Assembly (NCBI GenBank): GCA_002254975.1
Contig: NJEB01000014.1
Location: forward strand, 1-8,433
Direction: 5' to 3'
Length of the DNA: 8,433 nt
DNA from: Candidatus Hecatellales archaeon ex4484_218
Lineage (GTDB): Archaea; Thermoproteota; Bathyarchaeia; Hecatellales; Hecatellaceae
The notes under the pieces are model-generated. The model saw only the letters and a list, made by a program, of their open reading frames with translations. It was not told the DNA's origin and searched no databases. A program made the position numbers and the translations under genes. This document shows, in pieces, positions 1 to 8,433 of the stretch (its first letter is position 1; every line of letters starts with the position of its first letter).

Positions 1-1037
1 CTTGTTCCGGCTGGTGGAAGAATTTTTTTAAGCTTACTCATAGTTTCATCTTCTAATTTTGCCAATGTTAAGTTTGAAAAATCACAGGCATCTGCTGCTG
101 AAACAACAATTCCTCCGGGGCCACCAACAATAGCAACTTTTTCTGTTTTAGCTGATGGATAACACATAAACATTAAGGTTAGGTCAAGAAGCTCCTCAAT
201 CCCATCCACTGAGATAATTCCAGTTTGTTTAACAACAGCATCCCATACATGTTTTAAACCTGTTAAAGAACCTGTATGAGAACTTGCAGCTTTACTCCCA
301 CTGGATGTTAAACCAGCTTTCCAAATTATTAAAGGCTTTTCTTTAGAAATCTTTTTTGCAACATCTAAAAATCTTCTACCATCCTTAACACCCTCAATAT
401 AAGCTAAAATAATTTTTGTTTCAGGGTCTTCTCCAAAATATTCCAGAAAATCTGCACAGTTAAGGTCTAACTCATTTCCTGAACTTATAACTTTACTAAA
501 TCTTACACCTTTTTCCATGGAGATTGTGCAAAACATGGAGGCTATTGAGCCACTTTGAGAAATAAATCCAACAGGTCCAGGTTCTGGTTTTTGCCATGGG
601 AAAAAAGCCATCCCAACTTTTGGATTGTAGATCCCCATACAATTTGGACCAATAAGTCTTACATTGTTTCTTCGTGCAATATTTAAAATTTCTGTTTCAA
701 GTTTTTTTCCTTCCTCGGTTCCAGATTCACTAAAACCTGAAGTTGTAATTATACAGCATCCAATGTTTTTTCTTCCACAACTTTCAAGAATTTCTGGAAT
801 TGTATAGGCTGGTGTTGCAACTATTACAATTGAAACTTTACTAGGAATTACCTCTAAGTTTTTGTAAACTTTTAACCCAAGAATCTTATCTGCTTTAGGG
901 TTTACTGGATAAATTTTTCCTTTAAATTTAGCTTTTAAAAGGGAATAAAGAAGTAAATGTCCTGGTTTTGTTTTATCTTTTGATGCACCTACAATAGCTA
1001 CAGATTTTGGATTAAAAAATTCTTTTGGAATAACCAT
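1..1037 (-). CDS. ADP-forming acyl-CoA (acetate--CoA) synthetase, alpha region, 3'-truncated by window edge
   Basis: The frame is open from the ATG at 1037 to the left edge, giving 345 visible residues. The family catalyses acyl-CoA + ADP + phosphate = acid + CoA + ATP, the energy-conserving step of archaeal acetate and organic-acid formation in the cytoplasm. Residues 1-135 are a Rossmann CoA-binding domain (SVAIVGAS at 12-19, YPVNPK at 43-48, GPNCMG at 130-135). Residues 150-290 are the succinyl-CoA-ligase-like domain (GFISQSGS at 157-164, SSGNELD at 185-191). SHTGSLTG at 253-260 carries His254, the phosphohistidine position of this family. A third domain begins at GGPGG (305-309). The start codon follows a G-rich stretch (GGGG about nine bases upstream). 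Whether a beta (ATP-grasp) domain is fused cannot be seen: alpha alone is about 460 residues and fused forms about 700. The acyl substrate cannot be inferred. An acyltransferase relative with the same domains is the main alternative. Confidence 0.88.
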   Translation of the reverse strand, partial: MVIPKEFFNPKSVAIVGASKDKTKPGHLLLYSLLKAKFKGKIYPVNPKADKILGLKVYKNLEVIPSKVSIVIVATPAYTIPEILESCGRKNIGCCIITTSGFSESGTEEGKKLETEILNIARRNNVRLIGPNCMGIYNPKVGMAFFPWQKPEPGPVGFISQSGSIASMFCTISMEKGVRFSKVISSGNELDLNCADFLEYFGEDPETKIILAYIEGVKDGRRFLDVAKKISKEKPLIIWKAGLTSSGSKAASSHTGSLTGLKHVWDAVVKQTGIISVDGIEELLDLTLMFMCYPSAKTEKVAIVGGPGGIVVSAADACDFSNLTLAKLEDETMSKLKKILPPAGT

Positions 1038-1103
1038 CCATCAAACCCCAATACCCTACCAAAAGGAAACTGTTTCACCTGTAAATTTTTCTTAAACCAT
1101 AAA

Positions 1104-2375
1104 TTATTTTTTTAATGTTTCTTTTGTAAGGAAGGAAACAATAGAAGCAGCTATTAAACTTATCAAACAAAAAGTAAAAGCAAGTTTGTAAGCCAAAAAT
1201 GGATAAATTTTAACTCCTTCAACAATTTTTATAGGTCCAATTAAGTCAAGAATATATCCTGTCAAAAACTGGAATATTCCTGCACCAGCAAAAATAAATG
1301 TGTTTACACATCCCATTGCTGTTCCAACAATTTGTTCTGGAAAAATTTCTCTTAACATAGCAACACTAATAATTACTGCTCCACTAAAAAAACCTATAAG
1401 AAAAAAGATAGGATAAAAAACTTCTTTAGGTAGAATTTTTGAGGTGGTTAAAAAAACCCATGTTAAAGTATAGGCTAAAAAACCTAAAACAAATATGGGT
1501 TTTCTAACACCAAAAACTTTGTCTGAAAGATAACCCCAAAAAGGTGCTCCCACACAAAAACCAACAGCAATCAGGGTTAAAAGATAGCTTGCTTGAGGTT
1601 TACTGTACCCATAAACATTTATGAGGTAGGGAACAGCCCATAAACCTTGAAAACTAACCAAGCTCCCATACCAAATAAACATGGAAAAAGCTATAAACCA
1701 AAAAAATTTATTGGTAAAAGTTATTCGGAAACCATCTATTAAACCGATTTTTTCTGTTTCCATAAACCTTTTTTCTGGTTGATGGATGGCGAGTAAACCT
1801 AGCTGAGTTGGATTATCTCTAACAAAAAACCAAACAAAAAATGCAAGTAAACCCATAATTAAGGCAATAAGCAGAAAAGATGTTCTCCAGCCAATAAGAA
1901 TTGTTAGTAGGGCTAGGGGTGTTGCAGCAGCAATAGCACCAACATTTCCAACAAGATTTAATATACCATTCATGGTTGCAAATTCTCTTAATTTAAACCA
2001 TACAGCAATTATTTTTATGGTGCATACCCAAACAACAGCAACACCAACACCAATCAATAATCTGCCAACAACAGCTAACTCAAAATTTTGAGCAGAAGCA
2101 AAAACAAAAACACCTATTGTAGCTAAAAAAGTAAACATTGCAACAGTTTTTCTTGGCCCAATATGGTCTGCAAAAATTCCTGTTGGAATTTGCATAACTC
2201 CATAAGAATAAAAGTAGGTTGATGCAAGCAAACCAAGAGTGGCAGCACCTAAACCAAACTCTTTCATCATTTCAGGAGCAATAACTGCTGGTGAAAAACG
2301 ATGAAACATAGCAAAAAAATAGGTTAAGGTTAGGGTTCCAAAAACAATCCATTTAAACTTATAAACCGGAAGCAA
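1104..2375 (-). CDS. MFS transporter, 12 membrane helices, substrate unknown
   Basis: This 423-residue integral membrane protein is built almost wholly of hydrophobic helices and belongs to the major facilitator superfamily (H+-coupled or facilitated transport of small solutes). The MFS signature A loop is clear after helix 2 (GIFADHIGPRKT, 66-77) and a degenerate second copy follows helix 8 (GYLSDKVFGVRKP, 281-293), marking the two six-helix halves. The cytoplasmic loop between them lies at about 186-222. HRFSPAVIAPEM (25-36) in the first half resembles organic-acid/anion-type MFS carriers, but this is too weak to name a substrate. The start is TTG at 2375: an in-frame TAA lies upstream with no ATG between, and the protein begins at the usual short pre-helix. 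It sits 70 bases after rpl10, where rpl12 is expected, and 66 bases before the acyl-CoA synthetase. A shared transcript with the latter is possible but unproven. Confidence 0.85.
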   Translation of the reverse strand: MLPVYKFKWIVFGTLTLTYFFAMFHRFSPAVIAPEMMKEFGLGAATLGLLASTYFYSYGVMQIPTGIFADHIGPRKTVAMFTFLATIGVFVFASAQNFELAVVGRLLIGVGVAVVWVCTIKIIAVWFKLREFATMNGILNLVGNVGAIAAATPLALLTILIGWRTSFLLIALIMGLLAFFVWFFVRDNPTQLGLLAIHQPEKRFMETEKIGLIDGFRITFTNKFFWFIAFSMFIWYGSLVSFQGLWAVPYLINVYGYSKPQASYLLTLIAVGFCVGAPFWGYLSDKVFGVRKPIFVLGFLAYTLTWVFLTTSKILPKEVFYPIFFLIGFFSGAVIISVAMLREIFPEQIVGTAMGCVNTFIFAGAGIFQFLTGYILDLIGPIKIVEGVKIYPFLAYKLAFTFCLISLIAASIVSFLTKETLKK

Positions 2376-2430
2376 TTTTCTTCTTATTTTCCCACATCCA
2401 TGAAAATTTGTTTAGGTTAGATGGATAACT

Positions 2431-2437
2431 AAAAAAA
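2431..2437 (-). terminator. Oligo-T run after rpl10
   Basis: Seven consecutive T on the transcribed sense strand, nine bases after the uL10 stop codon (TAG at 2448-2446). Archaeal RNA polymerases terminate at such runs without needing a hairpin. It would end the rpl1-rpl10 transcript before the MFS gene. The assignment rests on position and composition only. Confidence 0.4.
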
Positions 2438-2445
2438 TGTGGAGG

Positions 2446-3321
2446 CTAAGTAGATTTTTCCCAACCTAACTTTTTAGCTAATATAACTCCTTCACTGTAG
2501 GCTTTACCTAAAACTATCGGTAAAGTTTCTTTTTCAAAAACCATCGCATGAATAGCCAAATTTCTTGCTTCATTAAGGGCTTTACTTAGAAGAATGGGCA
2601 GGGTTTCAAGTGTTGGATAACCAGCATTAACAGCTAAATTGTAGGCAAAACTAACAGCCTCCCTAAAATCTTCAACATACCTATCCAAGTTTATCTGTAA
2701 AACTTCACCTGGATGAATTAACCCATCCTCATAAGCAGCTTTTAAGGTTAATCCTGCTTTTATAGGTTTAATTCCAAGTCTTGAAAGAATACTTGCAAGT
2801 TTTGCTGAAATAACCTCACCTTTTCTAGCAACAACAGTATCACGGGTAATCCAAATACTTCCACTTTCAATCTTGGTAGGTAAACCAACATCACTAAGCT
2901 CACTAATTACAGGTCCAGGAGACATACCAGTATTACCTTCAGGAACAACAATATCTTCAGGTGCAACATCACCAGCACTAGCTGGAAGATTAATCTTGTT
3001 TTTTTCAAAAAGAATTGAAAGCTTAAATGGACTAATGTTTGTAAAAATGAAAAGATTTGAACCTTTTAAGTATTCTTCAAGTTTTTCAACACCAGGCTTT
3101 TTCTCTGAAACCTTTTTTAAAGCAAATCTTGCTAAAGTATTTTTTACACATCTAAACTTAACTTCATCTCCAAATCTTTTTCTAAGCTCCTGAATTTGAG
3201 CTGTTTTAACCTTGTAAAGGTCACTTAAAGCAACAACCTTATAATTTTCGATAAGTTTTGCAAGTTCTTCCACTTCAGCTTTTTTCCAATCTTTAACTTT
3301 CTTCTCCAAAACTATGCTCAT
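2446..3321 (-). CDS. rpl10: Large-subunit ribosomal protein uL10 (P0), without acidic C-terminal tail
   Basis: This 291-residue protein anchors the ribosomal stalk: the N-terminal half binds 23S rRNA beside uL11 and the C-terminal helices bind L12 (P1) dimers that recruit translation GTPases. Residues 1-115 form the RNA-binding domain (VKNTLARFALKK at 59-70). Residues 115-205 are the inserted archaeal/eukaryotic domain (PEGNTGMSPGPVISEL, 127-142). From 212 on comes the helical spine with a visible repeat: ETLPILLSKA at 239-248 and ETLPIVLGKA at 265-274, preceded by a related helix at 213-234, suggesting about three L12-dimer sites. The protein stops at KKLGWEKST. The charged, glycine/phenylalanine-ending tail usual in archaeal and eukaryotic P0 is absent, and no frame after the stop encodes one. 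The ATG overlaps the rpl1 stop as ATGA, with GGAAGAAG upstream as ribosome site, so translation is probably coupled. Confidence 0.96.
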   Translation of the reverse strand: MSIVLEKKVKDWKKAEVEELAKLIENYKVVALSDLYKVKTAQIQELRKRFGDEVKFRCVKNTLARFALKKVSEKKPGVEKLEEYLKGSNLFIFTNISPFKLSILFEKNKINLPASAGDVAPEDIVVPEGNTGMSPGPVISELSDVGLPTKIESGSIWITRDTVVARKGEVISAKLASILSRLGIKPIKAGLTLKAAYEDGLIHPGEVLQINLDRYVEDFREAVSFAYNLAVNAGYPTLETLPILLSKALNEARNLAIHAMVFEKETLPIVLGKAYSEGVILAKKLGWEKST

Positions 3322-3989
3322 TTTCTTCTTCCAACCTGAATTTGTATAGGTTTACCCATGGTTGTTTTAACTAGGATACTGGAAATATTTCTAAATCCAC
3401 GTTCAAGTTTTTCCTCAAGTCTTTTTAAAACTGTTTGAATATTTTCAGCAATTTTATGGCTTTCCATAGTTTCTGTTCCAATCCTACATTTAAGTGTTGG
3501 TTGGTCTTTAAGTCTTAACCTAACCAATTTACGATGTCTTTCTAAAATTTGGTTTATAGGTGCATTGGATGGAACTGGTGTAGGCATTTTACCTCTTGGA
3601 CCCAAAAAAGAACCTAAAAATCTTCCTATTAAAGGCATTAATGGTGCTTCAGCTATGAAAAAATCATATTCTTGAGCAAGTTTTCTAGCAGCCTTTCTAT
3701 CTCTTCCTAAAGCTTCCAACTCATCCCTTTGAATAACCCTATCAGCGCCAGCTTTTTTAGCATCCAATGCAAGTTGACCTGTAGCAAAAACACAGACCTT
3801 CACAGGCTTGTTTACTGGGTTTGGAAGTTCAACAACCTCTGATATTCTATGCTCAGGTTTTTTAAGGTCTATATCTTGAAGATTAACTATAAGGTCAACT
3901 GACTGAACAAAATTTCTTTTTTTACTGTTTTTTGCTTTCTCCACAGCCTCAACGATTTTTTGGATTTCTAAGGACAATTTCAATCCCAA
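3318..3989 (-). CDS. rpl1: Large-subunit ribosomal protein uL1
   Basis: This 223-residue protein binds 23S rRNA at the L1 stalk and helps release deacylated tRNA from the E site; in several archaea L1 also represses its own mRNA. Family hallmarks are KKRNFVQSVDLIVNLQDID (23-41), GRFLGSFLGPRGKMPTPVP (122-140) and the C-terminal KTTMGKPIQIQVG (208-220). The length matches archaeal uL1. The start is uncertain: the reading frame has no upstream ATG before an in-frame TAA, leaving TTG at 3989, 3983 or 3977. The TTG at 3977 has GGGA six bases ahead and gives an N-terminus (M-SLEIQKIVEAV) closer to homologues as I remember them. The gene lies behind a separate TATA-like box and is cut off from rpl11 by the sudBA pair and a pseudogene, which is not the usual archaeal arrangement. 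It overlaps rpl10 by 4 bases. Confidence 0.95.
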   Translation of the reverse strand: MGLKLSLEIQKIVEAVEKAKNSKKRNFVQSVDLIVNLQDIDLKKPEHRISEVVELPNPVNKPVKVCVFATGQLALDAKKAGADRVIQRDELEALGRDRKAARKLAQEYDFFIAEAPLMPLIGRFLGSFLGPRGKMPTPVPSNAPINQILERHRKLVRLRLKDQPTLKCRIGTETMESHKIAENIQTVLKRLEEKLERGFRNISSILVKTTMGKPIQIQVGRRK

Positions 3990-4023
3990 ATAGAGTTTAG
4001 GATGTAAAATGGTAAACCATGAA

Positions 4024-4034
4024 TTAAATATAAG
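4024..4034 (-). promoter_or_regulatory. TATA-like box for rpl1-rpl10
   Basis: Sense-strand CTTATATTTAA, followed by the uL1 start region 35-47 bases further on. Placing the transcription start about 25 bases after the box centre gives a leader of roughly 13-25 bases. Its presence agrees with the loss of read-through from rpl11. Confidence 0.45.
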
Positions 4035-4067
4035 GTTTTAGGTAAAAAATGGATTTTAGATTTTTAA

Positions 4068-4276
4068 GGGGGGAATCCTTTTTATGTTCCTGTAGCTTTT
4101 AGAGTTATGCAACAATTTTTAGATGTTGGTTTTATTCTTAGAGAAGACATTATAAAATGTCAATGAAACATTAAAAAAGCAGTAAAAAATGGGTTGGATT
4201 GGCTAAAGTAGCTGAGGAATGTTGGGTTAAACTAAAGAAAAATGAAAAATTAAAAGATTATAAGTTTAGTGTTGAA
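4068..4276 (+). pseudogene. Eroded C-terminal fragment of a DNA-methylase-like (SAM-dependent N4/N6 type) gene
   Basis: On the plus strand, against every intact gene here, frame reading from 4068 gives GGNPFYVPVAFRVMQQFLDV then GFILREDIIKCQ, a stop (TGA at 4164-4166), then NIKKAVK. After a one-base frame change near 4185-4190 it continues with KWVGLAKVAEECWVKL and KKNEKLKDYKFSVE to TGA at 4277. The blend 'PVAFRVM..FL..GFIL.EDIIK.Q(W)N.K' resembles the C-terminal part of archaeal DNA-methylase/TRM11-like proteins, where a Trp follows Gln; TGG to TGA would explain the stop. The N-terminal domain with the SAM-binding motifs and the [DNS]PP[YFW] catalytic motif is absent. The fragment fills most of the 307-base gap between sudA and rpl1. 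The family name is from memory of motif style. What the sequence shows directly is protein-like reading across a stop and a frameshift. Confidence 0.5.
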
Positions 4277-4285
4277 TGATGGTAA

Positions 4286-6520
<2,235 letters not shown>

Positions 6521-6554
6521 GGCCTAATCCACCAACATAAATCTTAAAACCAGC

Positions 6555-6567
6555 TTTAAAATTTTAA
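6555..6567 (-). promoter_or_regulatory. Possible TATA-like box for sudBA
   Basis: An A/T-only palindromic segment (TTAAAATTTTAA on the sense strand, 6556-6567) lies about 41 bases before the sudB TTG. A transcription start about 25 bases on would leave a 15-20 base leader carrying the GGTGG ribosome site. The 151-base gap after rpl11 is otherwise empty of genes. The AT-rich background makes chance likely. Confidence 0.3.
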
Positions 6568-6576
6568 TCTAAACAC

Positions 6577-6615
6577 AAAAAATTTTACTGTAAACAACAT
6601 AAAACTTGTAAAAAA
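6577..6615 (-). terminator. Oligo-T runs after rpl11
   Basis: Two runs of six T on the sense strand (6615-6610 and 6582-6577) lie 57-95 bases after the uL11 stop, in the gap before sudBA. They could end the secE-spt5-rpl11 transcript. Such runs are not rare in this AT-rich sequence. Confidence 0.3.
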
Positions 6616-6671
6616 TTAACAGCTATCAAAGATGATGTTTAATAAGATTAGTTTTAGCCTTAAAATTTAGT

Positions 6672-7157
6672 TTAATCCCTTAAAATGGCATCATATACTC
6701 CTGCATCAATTTCTTTTTGAACCTCTTTTGGCTCTTTTCCATCCACAGTTACACCCATACTTACACATACACCTAAAACCTCTTTTGCCGCAGCCTTCAA
6801 AGTTTTTGCGTAACTTTTACCCATCCTAACTTTTGCTATCTTTTTTACTTGTTCCACCGTTAAATTTCCAACTTTTTCAACATTAGGTTTCCCTGAACCC
6901 TTCTCTATTCCTAATTCTTTAACTATTAAGGCTACTGTTGGTGGAGTTCCAACCTCAATCTCAAAATCTTTAGTTTCAACATCCACAATTACCTTTACAG
7001 GAACTTTTATTCCTGAAAAATCATGGGTTAACTCATTAATCTTGTTTACAATAGCCATAACATTAACTCCAAGAGGACCTAAAGCTGGACCTAAGGGTGG
7101 ACCTGCTGTTGCTTTTCCACCACTAACCAATGCTTCAACAACCTTTTTTTGACCCAT
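6672..7157 (-). CDS. rpl11: Large-subunit ribosomal protein uL11
   Basis: This 161-residue protein binds the GTPase-centre RNA of 23S rRNA beside the uL10 stalk base and takes part in factor binding. The N-terminal domain has the family signature [15 protein letters not shown] (18-32), with the proline-rich turn contacting rRNA. The C-terminal RNA-binding domain runs from about 72 ([13 protein letters not shown]) through [19 protein letters not shown] (109-127) to the archaeal-type extension ending DAILRD. The ATG lies four bases after the Spt5 stop, with GGAGGG overlapping the end of spt5 as its ribosome site, so co-translation with spt5 is likely. In most archaea rpl1 follows directly. Here sudBA follows after 151 bases. 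Confidence 0.97.
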   Translation of the reverse strand: MGQKKVVEALVSGGKATAGPPLGPALGPLGVNVMAIVNKINELTHDFSGIKVPVKVIVDVETKDFEIEVGTPPTVALIVKELGIEKGSGKPNVEKVGNLTVEQVKKIAKVRMGKSYAKTLKAAAKEVLGVCVSMGVTVDGKEPKEVQKEIDAGVYDAILRD

Positions 7158-7161
7158 TTTT

Positions 7162-7725
7162 TTAAGTTATCCCTCCTTTAACCTTACTTAAAAGTCTAAC
7201 ATAATCTGCATGAATAGTTATTGGAAGTGTAATTGTGGCTTCTAAAAGTTCAAGTGTCACCTCATTTTTTGGTTTATCAATTCTTGTTATTTTTGCTTTC
7301 ATACCTTTAAACGGTCCACCAACAACCTCAACCATATCCCCAACATCCAACTCCTCAATAACAGGCTTAGTAATGATAAATTTTTCAATTTCAGAAACCT
7401 TAACTAAACCAGGAATTCTTTGTTTTGCATGTTTTATTCCGGATGCAGCTTCATCCACAAAATGTGGACCTGCAGCTTCTACAAAAACATATCCTTTTAA
7501 GCTTCCAGTAACCAAAATGGAGTAGATAGGTAAATTAGCTGAAGAGGCCCTACTATACAACATATTTGCAACATTTAATTCTTGGCCTGCAGTAGTTTTT
7601 AAAACGTATATTTTTCCTTTTTCAATTTTTTCCTTTTTTTCTTCAACTTTTTCTTCTTTTATTTCCTCTACTTCTTCCTCTTTTTTTTCCTCCAAACTTT
7701 CTTGTTTTTCTGTTTCTTCACCCAT
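7162..7725 (-). CDS. spt5: Transcription elongation factor Spt5 (archaeal NusG) with long charged N-terminal extension
   Basis: This 187-residue protein binds the RNA polymerase clamp, with Spt4, to keep polymerase on DNA. The NGN domain is at about 38-115 ([12 protein letters not shown] at 38-49, GYVFVEA at 78-84, and IPGLVKV at 104-110). The KOW domain is at about 126-155 ([19 protein letters not shown]), followed by a short beta segment ending YVRLL. Residues 1-37 are almost only Glu and Lys, a low-complexity, probably disordered or coiled segment that makes the protein about 35-40 residues longer than the usual archaeal form of about 145-150. No ATG or GTG lies between the extension and the NGN domain. 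ATG at 7725 (AAGGG eight or nine bases ahead) is the best start; TTG at residue 11 is the only other one. It follows secE by 24 bases and precedes rpl11 by four. Confidence 0.95.
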   Translation of the reverse strand: MGEETEKQESLEEKKEEEVEEIKEEKVEEKKEKIEKGKIYVLKTTAGQELNVANMLYSRASSANLPIYSILVTGSLKGYVFVEAAGPHFVDEAASGIKHAKQRIPGLVKVSEIEKFIITKPVIEELDVGDMVEVVGGPFKGMKAKITRIDKPKNEVTLELLEATITLPITIHADYVRLLSKVKGGIT

Positions 7726-7749
7726 AATTAAAACCCTTGTTCTGTTGGT

Positions 7750-7926
7750 TTAACCTCCTAGTAGACTTATCATTGCTGAAACAAATCTTATAAGAAAACC
7801 TAATGCACCTATAACAGCCACACCTAACAAACATACACGAAGTAAAAGCATAAATTCTGTTTTTCCTGGTTTAGTTGCTGACCTAAGCATCCGATAGCTG
7901 GATGAAAACCATGATTTCAACCTCAT
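7750..7926 (-). CDS. secE: Preprotein translocase subunit SecE (Sec61 gamma)
   Basis: This 58-residue protein clamps the two halves of SecY in the archaeal translocon. An amphipathic N-terminal helix (1-22, with KPGKTEF at 19-25 before the membrane) is followed by one membrane segment at about 26-56 (LLLRVCLLGVAVIGALG in its first half). Length and plan fit archaeal SecE. I chose ATG at 7926 because GAGGAG stands five bases ahead of it. An upstream TTG at 7953 and ATG at 7941 would add nine or five residues but would place this Shine-Dalgarno inside the gene. The SecE-Spt5-uL11 order is classical, and the gene seems to be the first of this transcription unit. Confidence 0.93.
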   Translation of the reverse strand: MRLKSWFSSSYRMLRSATKPGKTEFMLLLRVCLLGVAVIGALGFLIRFVSAMISLLGG

Positions 7927-7931
7927 TACAA

Positions 7932-7937
7932 CTCCTC
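7932..7937 (-). promoter_or_regulatory. Shine-Dalgarno site of secE
   Basis: GAGGAG on the sense strand, five bases before the ATG at 7926. It is the strongest ribosome site in the window and decides the secE start over the two upstream in-frame candidates. Confidence 0.8.
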
Positions 7938-7956
7938 TCATCTTGAAAGTCAAAAC

Positions 7957-7968
7957 TATAAATTTAAA
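7957..7968 (-). promoter_or_regulatory. TATA-like box for secE-spt5-rpl11
   Basis: Sense-strand TTTAAATTTATA sits 31-42 bases before the secE ATG. A start of transcription about 25 bases after its centre would fall just ahead of GAGGAG, giving a leader of roughly 12 bases. It lies in the 59-base gap after the tatD stop codon. Confidence 0.5.
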
Positions 7969-7985
7969 ACCTAAGTTTTAAGTGT

Positions 7986-8433
7986 TTATGTTAATGGAAG
8001 TCTAAAAATTTTAGAAGCATTCTTATCAACAATTTTTTCAACCTCAACAGGGCTAATTTTTCTTTCTTCAGCTATTTTTTCAACAACAAATTTAACATTT
8101 TGAGGAAAATTTTTTTCACCCTCAACAGCCAAAAAAGGTGAATCTGTTTCAGTTAAAATTTTTTCTAAGGGAATTGTTTTTGCAACCTTTTTAATATTTT
8201 TGCTTCTAAAAATATTGGGTGCAATTGAAATGTAATAGTTTTGGTTTACTATTTCTTGGGCTAAACCTTTTTTACCTGAAAAACAATGAAAAATAGCTTC
8301 TTTAACATTGTTTTGGGTTACAAGTTTAAATCCTTCTTCCAATGCTTGCCTAAAATGTAGAACAACAGGTAAATTTAATTCTTTAGCTAAACTTAAAAAC
8401 TCAACAAAAACCTCTTTTGTTTTTTGAATTTTT
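7986..8433 (-). CDS. tatD: TatD-family metal-dependent hydrolase (DNase-like), 5' end outside window
   Basis: The frame is open from the right edge (first full codon at 8432) to TAA at 7988-7986, giving 148 visible residues, the C-terminal part of a protein usually of about 250. TatD proteins are TIM-barrel enzymes with a divalent metal site; characterised members are 3'-5' exonucleases or DNases. Visible motifs are LPVVLHFRQA (21-30, the family's HxRxA metal-binding strand), FHCFSG (48-53, with the metal His) and TETDSPFL (94-101, with the catalytic Asp). The N-terminal HxH motif lies outside. Two positions differ from the common H-[ST]-R-[DE]-A form (Phe and Gln). The gene ends 59 bases before secE, with a separate TATA-like box between, so joint transcription is possible but not required. 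The true substrate cannot be told from sequence. Confidence 0.88.
   Translation of the reverse strand, partial: KIQKTKEVFVEFLSLAKELNLPVVLHFRQALEEGFKLVTQNNVKEAIFHCFSGKKGLAQEIVNQNYYISIAPNIFRSKNIKKVAKTIPLEKILTETDSPFLAVEGEKNFPQNVKFVVEKIAEERKISPVEVEKIVDKNASKIFRLPLT

Noticed and set aside
2873..3193. Plus-strand open frame of 106 codons opposite rpl10
   Set aside because: It is fully antisense to a certain ribosomal protein gene, and the translation has no family character.
7235..7525. Plus-strand open frame of 96 codons opposite spt5
   Set aside because: Antisense to the conserved NGN and KOW domains; the Ser/Thr/Pro-rich translation is typical of a shadow frame.
7927..7953. Longer secE starting at TTG 7953
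   Set aside because: The extension would contain the strong GAGGAG site that fits the ATG at 7926, and the longer N-terminus is not needed for a typical SecE.
7986..8342. A complete 118-residue protein starting at TTG 8342
   Set aside because: The same frame continues upstream through LPVVLHFRQA, a TatD core motif, so this is an internal codon of a gene cut by the window edge.

Overview
The window is AT-rich archaeal chromosome. The evidence is the archaeal/eukaryotic-type ribosomal proteins uL11, uL1 and uL10 (P0), a Spt5-type NusG, a single-span SecE/Sec61-gamma, TATA-like boxes ahead of transcription units, and an ADP-forming acyl-CoA synthetase gene. The ribosomal proteins look like those of the TACK group, and Bathyarchaeia would be my first guess, but this is a family-level impression and not a placement made by alignment. 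Every intact gene is on the minus strand, so transcription runs from high to low coordinates. TTG starts are frequent (uL1, the SudB-like subunit and the MFS transporter).

In transcription order: (1) 8433-7986, the C-terminal part of a TatD-family metallohydrolase that begins outside the window. (2) 7926-6672, secE - spt5/nusG - rpl11, a tight cluster behind a TATA-like box and a strong Shine-Dalgarno site. (3) 6520-4297, two overlapping genes for a SudBA/NfnAB-type flavin/iron-sulfur oxidoreductase linking ferredoxin and NAD(P)H. (4) 3990-4296, a 307-base gap holding an eroded plus-strand fragment that resembles the C-terminus of an archaeal DNA-methylase-like protein. (5) 3989-2446, rpl1 and rpl10, translationally coupled by ATGA and behind their own TATA-like box. 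(6) 2375-1104, a 12-helix MFS transporter. (7) 1037-1, an ADP-forming acyl-CoA synthetase alpha region that runs off the left edge.

The secE-spt5-rpl11-rpl1-rpl10(-rpl12) run is a well-known archaeal cluster for secretion, transcription elongation and the ribosomal stalk. Here it is split between rpl11 and rpl1 by the redox gene pair and the methylase relic. It also stops after rpl10: no rpl12 (P1) gene follows, and uL10 ends without the usual acidic tail. These are the most notable points of the window. The rest is core information processing plus ordinary energy metabolism: SudBA/NfnAB balances ferredoxin and NAD(P)H, and the acyl-CoA synthetase makes ATP from acyl-CoA. I found no CRISPR array, insertion sequence, tRNA, rRNA or clear defence system.
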